Under the pieces are notes generated by a model, which saw only the letters and a program-made list of their open reading frames with translations, made no database searches and was not told the DNA's origin. This document shows positions 36,526 to 45,065 of a DNA stretch of 64,000 nucleotides, in pieces. The DNA is from Bacillota bacterium (GTDB lineage: Bacteria > Bacillota > Clostridia > Acetivibrionales > DTU013): assembly GCA_023411575.1 (NCBI GenBank), contig JAEYOP010000023.1, positions 8,491 to 72,490 on the forward strand. The letters run 5' to 3'. Each line of letters begins with the position of its first letter. Positions within the stretch are counted from its first letter, which is position 1. A program made the position numbers and the translations under genes.

Positions 36526-38583
36526 TCATTCATCCTCGAAATGAAAATACTGTAAAAAGTAATTCTGGATATCTTTCGACAGACCACTTGATGCGCGTAC
36601 CAGTTCACAAAATGCCTCCGATTCGCCGGTTGCAACGGCAAAGGGGAACAGACCGTACAGAAAATCCATATCCGTGGTATTGTCGTTCTCCTTATCCCCC
36701 AGCATTGCATGGGCATCGGTCAGCAGTTGCTGTGTCCTACTCATTGCTAAAGAACTAATGCACATTTTTTTCAGAACTCTCCCATATTGGGAGCGCGGCT
36801 TCACGGCTTCGTATTCAGTATAATCTTCCGTCCGGTAGCTACCAATAAACTGTTTCGTCGGTCGCTTATCAACAAATTCCTCCGTAATTAGTGGCGTCAC
36901 ATAGTTATATAGTCCCTTTGGTTCCACAGAAAGGTCTTCTGCAAAGGGATGCACAAGAATAACCATTTTTTCAGCTTTTTCTATTTCAACAATCAAGCGA
37001 TCGATCCATTTCCCGTTAAACGGGTTTTTTATAGCTACAATATCACCTGAACCATGTAGAGCAGTGCTTACTGCTGATGGTGCCCATTCCCCACTGCATT
37101 CCAGGACCCCTGCAAATCTTCCTGTAATAGCGCAGGACAAAGCATGAGCAATACTCTCTGCCGCCGGTCCAGCCAAAATCATAGAATTTTTATTGACATA
37201 TGCGGCATAGAGGAAGGCTGCTAATGTATGTAGTCTGGCGTTTGAAATACCAGCTTCGATCAATTCGTCCTCGATTGCAACGACGGTGTCTTTCCAACTA
37301 AAAGACTCGCCCGCGCACTCTTTGGGCAATTCAGTTCCAACGTGATATAAAGGAAGTTCTTCGCCAGAGAGTTCGGTTGGGTTCCCCTGTGGCATGTAGA
37401 TAGCTAATTCTGCCATGAAACCTGCCACATCTTTCCGTGCGGAAGACAGCTTGTTCTGGACAGCCTCTAGGCTATTTTCACCTAGCTCTTCATAGTAAGC
37501 AACTTGTGTTTGCAAGTTGCTCAATTTTTCCTGGGCGGTCGCAATATCGCGTATAAGCTGCTGATACAAAGTCTCCTTTTGTTTGGTATCTTGTGTAACC
37601 GCTTGCAGCTCATTAGCTGCTTTCTCCATTTCGGCTTGATGGATAGTTTTCCAGCGTTCTTCCCCAATTACCTCGCAGCGTCTTCGAAGGCCGTCGTGAC
37701 GCTCAACCAATGCAGCCAGTACAGATGTATCCAGTTCTGTGCCATCCAAATAAGCATTTGCATTCTGCAGGAATTCAGTAACATATTGCATCGCAAGCTC
37801 TTCGGTACAACCGCATGCGTGTGCAACCTCCAGATAAAGGGATTCATCTGTGACTGTATTTAAAAAATCCTTAAACGAGTGAAGCTCTCTTCGAGTCCCG
37901 CCAACTAATGATTGAAAAGATTTCCAGGTGGTTCGTTTTAAAATAGCATTTCTCACAGCATCAATTGGCTTTTTTATTGTGGCATATCCTGCAGGATTTC
38001 CTATAGTAAAGTATCTGTAGAATTTTCTTGATTTTCGGTCAGCATAAGGGTAAAAAGTTAGAACATCATCGTTTGAAACAGAAAACACAGGCAACGTGTA
38101 TACATCGCTTTTTAAACGGACACCCACTGTAGTCGTTTCAAAGGTCCCTATTGAGCATAAAATAGCTTCAGACACCTCCGATGCGGATGGAATAAGAAAG
38201 GCAATATCATGGCTCTGAAAAGGAAAATCAAATCCCTCTGATAATCTCTTAATTAGCTCATCCCTCGTATCAATCCCAGTAATGCGATAAAGCTCAATCG
38301 GCTTGTATATAGGTATATAACTGGATATGACATAGTCTTTTTTAGGATCGGAAAAATTGGGAACTGCAGACCACTTCCATACGCCTATATCCCCAACTGT
38401 ATTAGGACCATCTCTTCGAAAGAGACGATCTCGGTTTTCGAACAAATGCGGTACGCCATCAATAACATCAGGATATTTTAATTGATCATTTTTCATATCG
38501 GCAAGCCTTAATAGATCAGGAGTATTTACACCTGTATCAATAACCATGCACAATGAAATGATATCAGCACTTCTATCGTCCAT
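36526..38583 (-). CDS. Coiled-coil protein with degenerate ATPase motif (second gene of the Druantia-like operon)
   Basis: 685 residues. The N-terminal 290 residues are of unknown fold. A coiled coil spans about 310-390 (EKAANELQAVTQDTKQKETL). The C-terminal 240 residues read like an AAA/McrB-type ATPase. At the Walker A position, however, the sequence is MILAGPAAESIAHAL (472-479 GPAAESIA), without the Gly-Lys-Ser/Thr, so it probably does not hydrolyse ATP. GAGG seven bases before the ATG overlaps the stop region of the previous gene. It would correspond by position to DruC. Function unknown. Confidence 0.7.
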   Translation of the reverse strand: MDDRSADIISLCMVIDTGVNTPDLLRLADMKNDQLKYPDVIDGVPHLFENRDRLFRRDGPNTVGDIGVWKWSAVPNFSDPKKDYVISSYIPIYKPIELYRITGIDTRDELIKRLSEGFDFPFQSHDIAFLIPSASEVSEAILCSIGTFETTTVGVRLKSDVYTLPVFSVSNDDVLTFYPYADRKSRKFYRYFTIGNPAGYATIKKPIDAVRNAILKRTTWKSFQSLVGGTRRELHSFKDFLNTVTDESLYLEVAHACGCTEELAMQYVTEFLQNANAYLDGTELDTSVLAALVERHDGLRRRCEVIGEERWKTIHQAEMEKAANELQAVTQDTKQKETLYQQLIRDIATAQEKLSNLQTQVAYYEELGENSLEAVQNKLSSARKDVAGFMAELAIYMPQGNPTELSGEELPLYHVGTELPKECAGESFSWKDTVVAIEDELIEAGISNARLHTLAAFLYAAYVNKNSMILAGPAAESIAHALSCAITGRFAGVLECSGEWAPSAVSTALHGSGDIVAIKNPFNGKWIDRLIVEIEKAEKMVILVHPFAEDLSVEPKGLYNYVTPLITEEFVDKRPTKQFIGSYRTEDYTEYEAVKPRSQYGRVLKKMCISSLAMSRTQQLLTDAHAMLGDKENDNTTDMDFLYGLFPFAVATGESEAFCELVRASSGLSKDIQNYFLQYFHFEDE

Positions 38584-38592
38584 GTTCTTCCT

Positions 38593-40146
38593 CTACTTTC
38601 TAATCCTGATATAAAAGCTACTTTTCAAGATGGCAAGAGTCCTGAAGGAAATTTGATTTTCTCGGATTTTTTGATATAACCATGCTTTCGTTTTAGGGTA
38701 TCCATCCAATTTCAAACATAGTGCGCCTAAAGAATGCGGAACTGGTATTTGCTCTCCATTGCAACGGCGAAGTCTGTCATACAAGCGCTGATCCGATTCT
38801 GCTGTGATTGTGCTGGAAGTTTCTTTTTTAAACGAAACCGTCCTAACACAATCTAGTCCCTGATAAATGAATACTGTCTGCCCCATATGTACATCCAATA
38901 TGAGACTCTCGTTAGCATGAAGTTCATACCGGATTTCTTGAAAATTGTCTCGCTCTATTACAACAGAACCATCGAACTGAGCTTTGATCTTCACAGCCTT
39001 TTGTTGTGGAAGTTGATGATAAATATCTTCACGCATAACGTTTCCTGCAATATCGATTATTTCTATCTTGGGAAGTGTACCTGTCATGGTCAGTGGTATC
39101 TTCCACAAATAGGTATATTTAAGAACCTCTGCACGCCCAACCGAAAGTAATTGCTGACGTTCTTTGCATTGAATTGTAAGTAAAGAGGCGTCTGTTCCGT
39201 CGTACTTGTTCATCGTCGCCAAAGGAAAAAGTTTTGACTTTACATCTCCTTGCATAAATACGAAGACATCATCCGTATTGTGGTAAATGAGATATGGATT
39301 TCTGACAAAAGCAGGCCATATAGGATATATCTGTACTGGAGTATCGGTTAGTCGTGCATGAAACTCCAGAAAAAATTTGGCAGCATCCTCGGTAAAAGCT
39401 GTGGCCGTAATTTGATAGAGTCTCCAGCATTCCCATTGATGTATGACCTTTATAACCTCTTTAATCTTAACATGCTCATACCGTTCCCGAATGCATCCAC
39501 GCATCAGCAGAAAGTAGGAGTGATTTATTTGGACGTCAGCATCAAGTGGAAGCTTTTTTCTGGTTATTCCATCAAAAAAGACTCCGTCTGCATCTATACC
39601 TGATATTATACTGGGCCAATACTGGCTGATATTTGGGATTGGTAAAGATATTTCAAGACGATATCTTGGCGCTGGGATCTGTCCAACCGAGAAATATGTT
39701 ACGGTTCCTTCTTGCAGTCTGTCCAACGAGAAAACAAATGCATTCTCATTCTGTCCGACGCCTTGGATTGTAAGGGATTGATTCTTATATTTCATTATTA
39801 CTTCAGAGGGGGCCGGAATCAAACCAACTTCCAATTGGAAGGTTCCATTGAATATATTGAGTCGAATGGGCAGATTATGCTTACCGGCAAGAAATGTAGG
39901 GATGTCCGTAGTTCCGTATGCAAAGGTTCTCTCGGGACAATTTTTGCTTTTCTCATATGCGCTGTGTTTAAAATAGCGGTCGCGAATTTCTCCATCTGTT
40001 AAAGTGACGTACTGTCCACATAGCTCACAGAAAAAAAGTCCACTTTGAGCAGAAACGGTTCCCTCTGGGTGTAAGGCGGCTACCTCGACTGTCGTTACTT
40101 GTTTCCATCCATGGTCGGACCACATACACACATGCGTAAGCGGCAT
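38593..40146 (-). CDS. CoiA-like zinc-finger protein (first gene of the Druantia-like operon)
   Basis: 517 residues. The N-terminus holds FFCELCGQYVTL followed by YFKHSAYEKSKNCPER, a Cys-x2-Cys...His...Cys arrangement like the zinc finger at the start of CoiA-type nuclease proteins. The rest is beta-rich (LEVGLIPAPSEVIMKYKNQS and similar) with no nuclease motif I can name. GGGGGG lies upstream of the ATG. The stop lies ten bases before the next gene. It corresponds by position to DruB. No druA-like gene (DUF4338) lies upstream; that space holds about 450 bases of non-coding DNA and recombinase remnants. Confidence 0.65.
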   Translation of the reverse strand: MPLTHVCMWSDHGWKQVTTVEVAALHPEGTVSAQSGLFFCELCGQYVTLTDGEIRDRYFKHSAYEKSKNCPERTFAYGTTDIPTFLAGKHNLPIRLNIFNGTFQLEVGLIPAPSEVIMKYKNQSLTIQGVGQNENAFVFSLDRLQEGTVTYFSVGQIPAPRYRLEISLPIPNISQYWPSIISGIDADGVFFDGITRKKLPLDADVQINHSYFLLMRGCIRERYEHVKIKEVIKVIHQWECWRLYQITATAFTEDAAKFFLEFHARLTDTPVQIYPIWPAFVRNPYLIYHNTDDVFVFMQGDVKSKLFPLATMNKYDGTDASLLTIQCKERQQLLSVGRAEVLKYTYLWKIPLTMTGTLPKIEIIDIAGNVMREDIYHQLPQQKAVKIKAQFDGSVVIERDNFQEIRYELHANESLILDVHMGQTVFIYQGLDCVRTVSFKKETSSTITAESDQRLYDRLRRCNGEQIPVPHSLGALCLKLDGYPKTKAWLYQKIRENQISFRTLAILKSSFYIRIRK

Positions 40147-40545
40147 AGTTATCCCCCCCAGCCCTTAGCTAATAAAACGTTAAATACGAAAAGTAAGTCA
40201 TCATGTATTTTTTAATAGCATCGTGATATTTATATAAAATCCTAATAACGTATCCTGCTCAGTAAATATGTCTACACTTATTTATCTTCCCGTCATTGCA
40301 AAACCACAAATCAAAAAGTACCCTGCTAATAGGGCGGGCCACATGCATTTCATGCGTAACTACCATTCAAATATTGAGAACAGATTTGCCATACAATGTC
40401 ACTTGTTCGCTTACTTAGGTCCGATGAGAACATCACGCCTATATTTTAGCACAATTTTCCTGTAATTACAACAAAATACCGTTGTAAAATGGCTGAACTG
40501 TTTATATTTTGTCAATTTTTATATCTATCTTATATTAATAGGTCG
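40147..40545. other. Non-coding region upstream of the Druantia-like operon
   Basis: About 400 AT-rich bases with no credible gene. It must hold the promoter for the minus-strand operon, but no clear consensus pair is visible. TTACAAC (40466-40472) and GTTGTAA (40481-40487) form a seven-base inverted repeat near a weak plus-strand promoter-like pair (TTGTAA, 17 bases, TATTTT). Confidence 0.3.
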
Positions 40546-40578
40546 AGGCCCATTCTTCAATACATGAAGAATGGGCCT
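40546..40578 (+). terminator. 13-bp hairpin before the tnpW remnant
   Basis: AGGCCCATTCTTC (40546-40558) pairs perfectly with GAAGAATGGGCCT (40566-40578) around a seven-base loop. The following T tract is short (TTG). It may be an attenuator of the mobile element. Confidence 0.4.
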
Positions 40579-40599
40579 TTGTGCATTCAAGGAGGTCTT

Positions 40600-40769
40600 A
40601 TGGAAGAAAACATGCACACGAAGCTGAAGGAAATCCGCTGGAAGAATCCACTGCATATCGGGTCAAAGACAAAACCTTTATTGTGGAGCCGGTATTCCTC
40701 AAGGAGGGTAACGAAACCCTCGGTACCGTTCTTTTGAGGCTTATGCAGCAGGATGTCAAAAAAACTTGA
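40600..40769 (+). pseudogene. tnpW: TnpW-family transposon gene with a frameshift
   Basis: An ATG at 40600 after GGAGG opens MEENMHTKLKEIRW. The sequence then continues sensibly only in another frame as LEESTAYRVKDKTFIVEPVF and LGTVLLRLMQQDVKKT, the body of small TnpW proteins found in clostridial transposons. The two frames join near 40640-40650. It immediately precedes the recombinase remnant. Confidence 0.6.
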
Positions 40770-40801
40770 TTTAAAAGTGTTACACCACGTGACATTGGCA
40801 G

Positions 40802-42049
40802 TTGGGAGCGATATACTATCTCAAGGGCACTGCCGGTGAACCAATGGGGCAGCCACCGTACGGATATAGGAAAGATCCGAATAATTCCAAACGCTGGATC
40901 ATTGACAAGGAAGCTGCCGCTGTTGTTCGCAGGATTTATAGCATGACGCTGGATGGCTTTGGCACAGAACAGATCGCCGCCGCATTGTCGGAAGATCACA
41001 TCTTGACACCGCTCTACTACTGGAGAAGCAATGGCTTCAGCCGAGCTGGTAAAGTAACGGAGCGACCGCCCTATAAGTGGAATACTTCAAGCGTAATCAA
41101 AATCCTCACGTTGCAAGAGTATTGTGGCGATGTAATCAACTTCAAAACCTACTCCAAGTCGTATAAGAACAAAAAGCGGCTCCCAAACGATGAGGAAAAC
41201 ATGTCCGTTTTCAGGGATGTGCATGAGCCGGTCATCGATCGGGCAACTTGGGAAAAGGTACAGCAAAAGCGTGGGAAAATCCGAAAGCGCCGAACCAACG
41301 AGGGTGAAAAGAACATTTTTTCTGGCCTGCTTGTTTGTGCAGACTGCGGGCATAACCTGCATTATCACTTTAACCAAGGCAACCCTGACATCAAGTATTT
41401 CAACTGCTCCAACTACAAGGGAAATCGAGGTATCTGCCCCTCGACACATTATGTCAGGGTGGATTTTCTGGAACAGGTTGTGCTTGGCGAGATACGCCGG
41501 CTGACGCAGTTTGCAAGCCGGTATGAAACTGAATTTATGAAAGCCGTCATTGGTCATTCAGAACAAGTAGTGGTCGCTCAGCGGCAGCTAAAACAGAAAG
41601 AGCTCAATTCTCTTATGGCTCGTGATCGGGAGATTGACAATGTGATTGAGCATCTGTATGAAGACAATGTTGCTGGGAAGCTGTCGGATGAGCGGTTTAT
41701 GAAGATGTCCAAGCGGTATGAGGTGGAGCAAGGCGAGCTTGCCAGCCTGATAAAATCTTTGAAAACAGCGATTGAACAGGAAAGCGATAAGACCATGGCC
41801 ACCGACCTTTTTATTGCCACAGTTCGAAAGTACACCCGTGCCAGAAAACTTACTCAGAGGATGCTCAACGAGTTGATTGACCACATAGAAGTGCATCAAG
41901 CTGAAAAGGTGGAAGGCGTTCATGTGCAGAAACTTACGATTCATTACAACTGTGTCGTGTCTATTGAGATACCGGAGTTGCTGCCTCTGCCGGAACCGGA
42001 TGTATTGATACAAACGAGAAAAGGAGTAGCCGTCAGCTACTCCGCATAA
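40802..42049 (+). pseudogene. Large serine recombinase lacking its catalytic domain
   Basis: 415 codons. GEPMGQPPYGYRKDPNNSKRW begins the recombinase domain, followed by AAAVVRRIYSMTLDGFGTEQIA. Then come a zinc-ribbon domain (FSGLLVCADCGHNLHYHF, FNCSNYKGNRGICPSTHYV), a long coiled coil (KQKELNSLMARDREIDNVIEHL) and a C-terminal beta segment. The N-terminal resolvase domain, with its catalytic Ser and Arg residues, is missing. Only 30 bases separate this frame from tnpW, so a deletion removed it. The family is that of transposon integrases in clostridial conjugative elements. It ends 60 bases from a tRNA-Leu gene. Confidence 0.8.
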
Positions 42050-42065
42050 ATAGAAGCATAAAAAG

Positions 42066-42105
42066 CGAGTGGTGATACAGCTTTCAAATGCTATATCACC
42101 ACTCG
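42066..42105 (-). terminator. Terminator after tRNA-Leu
   Basis: CGAGTGGTGATA (42066-42077) and TATCACCACTCG (42094-42105) form a perfect 12-base stem. On the minus strand it is followed by CTTTTTATGC and lies just beyond the tRNA 3' end. Confidence 0.75.
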
Positions 42106-42108
42106 GCA

Positions 42109-42191
<83 letters not shown>

Positions 42192-42272
42192 ATGCCTTTT
42201 GAATTTGTGCTACAAATTCTGCTACAAATACATAGTTGCTTCTCCGGTCGTCCGGACCCGGACAGCTTTCTT

Positions 42273-42301
42273 ATTCTAACACAAAGGATATTCAAATTCA
42301 A
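42273..42301 (-). promoter_or_regulatory. Promoter of tRNA-Leu
   Basis: On the minus strand TTGAAT (42301-42296), 17 bases, TAGAAT (42278-42273), located about 80 bases upstream of the tRNA 5' end. Confidence 0.5.
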
Positions 42302-42337
42302 TACCGGAGGTTCGCCCCTTCGGCCGGAAATGCCCGT

Positions 42338-42715
42338 TCATCCGTGCCTCACATGCTCCATGCCATGGGTGAACAGCTGCACGATGTGATCATCGTCCAG
42401 CGAATAAATGACCGACTTGCCTTCCTTGCGGAACTTGACCAGCTTCATGCCGCGCAGTAGCCTGAGCTGGTGTGAAACAGCCGACTGCGTCATGGAAATG
42501 GTTTCTGCGATATCGCATACGCACAGCTCGCAGCACGACAAGGCAAAAATGATTTTGATCCTGGTCTGGTCCCCAAGAATCTTGAATACCTCGGACAGCT
42601 TCATCGCATCCGAATCGTCCAGCATGCAGGCCCTGACCCTGTTGATGCGTTCAGAGTTCGTCTTCAGTTCTTCACACCTGATGCATATATCTTCGTTGTG
42701 CGTAAGCATCTCCAT
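42338..42715 (-). CDS. ArsR/SmtB-family metal sensor, CadC-like
   Basis: 125 residues. The winged helix is in LGDQTRIKIIFALS and MTQSAVSHQLRLLRGMKLV. SCCELCVCDIAE has the Cys-x-Cys pair of the soft-metal site of CadC. The N-terminus adds CIRCEE, and the C-terminus DDHIVQLFTHGMEHVRHG carries the Asp/His pattern of the zinc site on the last helix. It should sense Cd, Pb or Zn and repress a metal exporter, but no exporter gene is adjacent. It is a separate branch from the arsR in front of hgcA. Confidence 0.88.
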   Translation of the reverse strand: MEMLTHNEDICIRCEELKTNSERINRVRACMLDDSDAMKLSEVFKILGDQTRIKIIFALSCCELCVCDIAETISMTQSAVSHQLRLLRGMKLVKFRKEGKSVIYSLDDDHIVQLFTHGMEHVRHG

Positions 42716-42779
42716 TTACTATCTGTTGTCCGGCAAATTCATTTTATCATATTCCCACTGCTAAAAACAGGCTAAATTG

Positions 42780-42803
42780 TGATTGCGCTGTAAAAAGTCG
42801 TTT
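42780..42803 (+). repeat. 24-base intergenic repeat, copy 1
   Basis: TGATTGCGCTGTAAAAAGTC and the following GTTT recur at 46478-46501 with two differences, both T/C changes. Both copies lie between genes. Confidence 0.5.
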
Positions 42804-42902
42804 CAATCCACGGATTGTCCCACATGGCAAAATCCGTGATAAAAGGGTTGAACCGGCGGCAGGCAATTGTTATATTAGTTATATATCGTTCTGGGAGATA
42901 TT

Positions 42903-43718
42903 ATGATGATTGCCTCCATATTGCTTGCAGCAGCTGCTGTTGTTCTTTTCTACATGTACCTGGAAGCCGGATGGCTCAAGACTGAAAGGCTGGATTTCGA
43001 CAAAAGCGGAATAGGCCTTAAAATCGTCCACATTACGGACCTTCATGTCTATTTGTCGAGAGTGTCGGCCGCCAGGTTAAGAAAGGCCATTGCCGCGGAA
43101 AACCCCGATCTCCTCCTGATTTCAGGCGATTACATAGACAAGCCGTCCCATATAGAGGACTTTTTAAAATACCTGCGGACCATAAGCAAAGGCTATCGAA
43201 CGATCATCTGCCTGGGAAATCACGACATAAGAACCCTGGGAAATGCGGGACCGGCCATGGAGCAATTCATCCGCAGGATAGAGGCGCTTCAGGTTGAAGT
43301 ATTAAGAAACCGAACGGTTGTCGTTGAAAAAGAGGGTAAAAAGTACAATATCGTCGGCGTGGATGATCTCCGCCAGGGCTGCCCCGATCTGCAGAAAGCT
43401 TTAGTCGGCTGCGTCGGGCACGCTCCCAAAATCGCCCTTACCCACAATCCCGACCTTGCGCTCCATATACCGGGAAGGAGCGTTGATTACATGTTCTGCG
43501 GGCATTTCCACGGCGGACAGATCTGGATGCCCTTCAATCTCGAGTTCTTTTTGCTCCGTAAGGACCAGTTGTGCAGGATGGGCATCAAAAGAGGCTATCA
43601 CCGGATAAACGATATAAAGGTCTATTTGAACAGGGGACTGGGAAATGTTGTGGTGCCGCTGCGCCTGTTTTCCCGTCCCGAGCTGCTGGTCTGCACGATC
43701 CCTCCCCACCAGACGTGA
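42903..43718 (+). CDS. Membrane-anchored metallophosphoesterase (YkuE/YaeI-like)
   Basis: 271 residues. One N-terminal membrane segment (IASILLAAAAVVLFYMYL) is followed by calcineurin-like motifs ITDLHVYLS, SGDYID, GNHD, THNPDL and GHFHGGQIW, which bind two metals. Relatives hydrolyse UDP-linked lipid precursors or other phosphodiesters at the membrane. GGGAG lies before tandem ATG codons. It stands alone on the plus strand, with the next gene 75 bases on. Substrate unknown. Confidence 0.85.
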   Translation: MMIASILLAAAAVVLFYMYLEAGWLKTERLDFDKSGIGLKIVHITDLHVYLSRVSAARLRKAIAAENPDLLLISGDYIDKPSHIEDFLKYLRTISKGYRTIICLGNHDIRTLGNAGPAMEQFIRRIEALQVEVLRNRTVVVEKEGKKYNIVGVDDLRQGCPDLQKALVGCVGHAPKIALTHNPDLALHIPGRSVDYMFCGHFHGGQIWMPFNLEFFLLRKDQLCRMGIKRGYHRINDIKVYLNRGLGNVVVPLRLFSRPELLVCTIPPHQT

Positions 43719-43793
43719 ATCAGGAGGTTCAGGAACCGGAGAAATCCGTCGATAAAAAGGGTACAGACAATTTTACGCCAAGGTGGGATCATT

Positions 43794-44972
43794 ATGAAAA
43801 ACAGACTAATAAAATACGCGGCGGCAGTTCTTTCCTCCGTCGTTTTCCTATATGGGTCCGATATGCTCGCAGTCCATTCCGCCGATACAGTCAACCCGGC
43901 CGGCACCTCTTCCCCATCGGCCGTTAAAACCGCCCCCATCGCCTTTGCAAAGCAAACTGTCAAAATATCTACCGGAACCAAAACAATCAATCTCATTAAA
44001 ATAAATCCCAAGGATCCCAAAATCCGCTTTGAAGTCAATTTGCCGGGCACGCTGCTCAATCAAACCGACGACTTTGAAAAGCTGGCCAAGGCGAAAAAGG
44101 CGAAGGCCGCCATCAATGCCAATTTCTTTTCCGCCTACACGGAAATAAAGGACCCCATAGGCCACGTCATGGTCGATGGCCAGCTGATATACGGCCAGAG
44201 CGGGATCACCTCCGTAGGCATCACCAAAAGCAAGGATATCCTGTTTGGCACTCCGGGCATTTTCACAAGGATGTTTGCGGACGGGAAACGGACAAACGAC
44301 ATGCATATCGGCGGCCTGGCAACGTACAACGTATGGGCCGCTTATGAAGTGAATACAAGGTCGCAGACCAAGGACAACTCAATCATGTATACGCCGAACA
44401 GGGGGACTTCGATAGATATTACCGCAGCAGGCTATATCGCCGTTGTACGCAACAAGGTGCTGGAGGATTTCTATAAAGTCGCGCCGCCAATGAAGGTGGA
44501 TATCCCGAAGGATGGCTATGTGACGTTCTTCGGCGAAAATGCCGCCGCAAAATGGAAAGGCGACAACGGGCTGACAAAGGGCAGAAGCATCGAGATTGAA
44601 TACTATCTCTTTAAAAGCTCCGGGGATCTTTTCGATATGAATGAGATGCAGTGGATGATCTCCGGCGGCCCCGATCTTGTCCTGGATGGAAAGAAAGCTC
44701 CGGCCTCCACCCATCCGGCCTTTACCGGCGAGCGCTTCACCACCGCCTCCACTCCGAGGACGGCCATCGGCACGACAAAGGACGGACTGCTCCTGCTGGT
44801 CAACGTTCCGAGCGCAACGCTCGGCGAATTGAAGGAAATCATGCTGAAAATCGGCTGCTACGATGCCATCAACCTGGACGGCGGCGCTTCCGCCGGCATG
44901 TACTACGACGGGAAAGCCATCGCCCGGCCCGGCAGAAAGCTGGCTACAATGCTTTACGTTTACGAGAAATAG
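43794..44972 (+). CDS. Phosphodiester glycosidase family protein (NAGPA domain), exported
   Basis: 392 residues with an N-terminal signal (MKNRLIKYAAAVLSSVVFLYG, then AVHSAD). The NAGPA-type domain is shown by KAAINANFFSA, MISGGPDLVLDGK, TASTPRTAIGTTKDG and INLDGGASAGMYYDGK. Proteins of this family remove N-acetylglucosamine phosphodiester caps or act on cell-wall or spore-envelope glycans. An AGGTGGGATCATT stretch precedes the start. Target unknown. Confidence 0.85.
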   Translation: MKNRLIKYAAAVLSSVVFLYGSDMLAVHSADTVNPAGTSSPSAVKTAPIAFAKQTVKISTGTKTINLIKINPKDPKIRFEVNLPGTLLNQTDDFEKLAKAKKAKAAINANFFSAYTEIKDPIGHVMVDGQLIYGQSGITSVGITKSKDILFGTPGIFTRMFADGKRTNDMHIGGLATYNVWAAYEVNTRSQTKDNSIMYTPNRGTSIDITAAGYIAVVRNKVLEDFYKVAPPMKVDIPKDGYVTFFGENAAAKWKGDNGLTKGRSIEIEYYLFKSSGDLFDMNEMQWMISGGPDLVLDGKKAPASTHPAFTGERFTTASTPRTAIGTTKDGLLLLVNVPSATLGELKEIMLKIGCYDAINLDGGASAGMYYDGKAIARPGRKLATMLYVYEK

Positions 44973-44985
44973 GCCGCATGCAAAA

Positions 44986-45003
44986 GGCCGCCAAACGGCG
45001 GCC
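44986..45003 (-). terminator. Terminator after pgi
   Basis: GGCCGCC (44986-44992), AAAC loop, GGCGGCC (44997-45003). On the minus strand the stem is followed by TTTTGC. It lies between the convergent NAGPA and pgi genes. Confidence 0.6.
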
Positions 45004-45010
45004 TCCAATG

Positions 45011-45051
45011 GGGACAGAGGAACAGGTACATCGTACATCGTCCTCTGTCCC
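45011..45051. repeat. Hairpin repeat between the NAGPA and pgi genes
   Basis: GGGACAGAGGA (45011-45021) pairs perfectly with TCCTCTGTCCC (45041-45051) around a 19-base loop. Similar GGGGACAGAGG elements are scattered between genes in many Clostridia; that comparison is from memory. Confidence 0.45.
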
Positions 45052-45065
45052 GTCTGCTTATTCTT

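Noticed and set aside
30253..40146. DISARM system
   Set aside because: No methyltransferase or PLD-nuclease gene is present, and the helicase and DUF1998 parts are fused in one very large protein; Druantia fits better.
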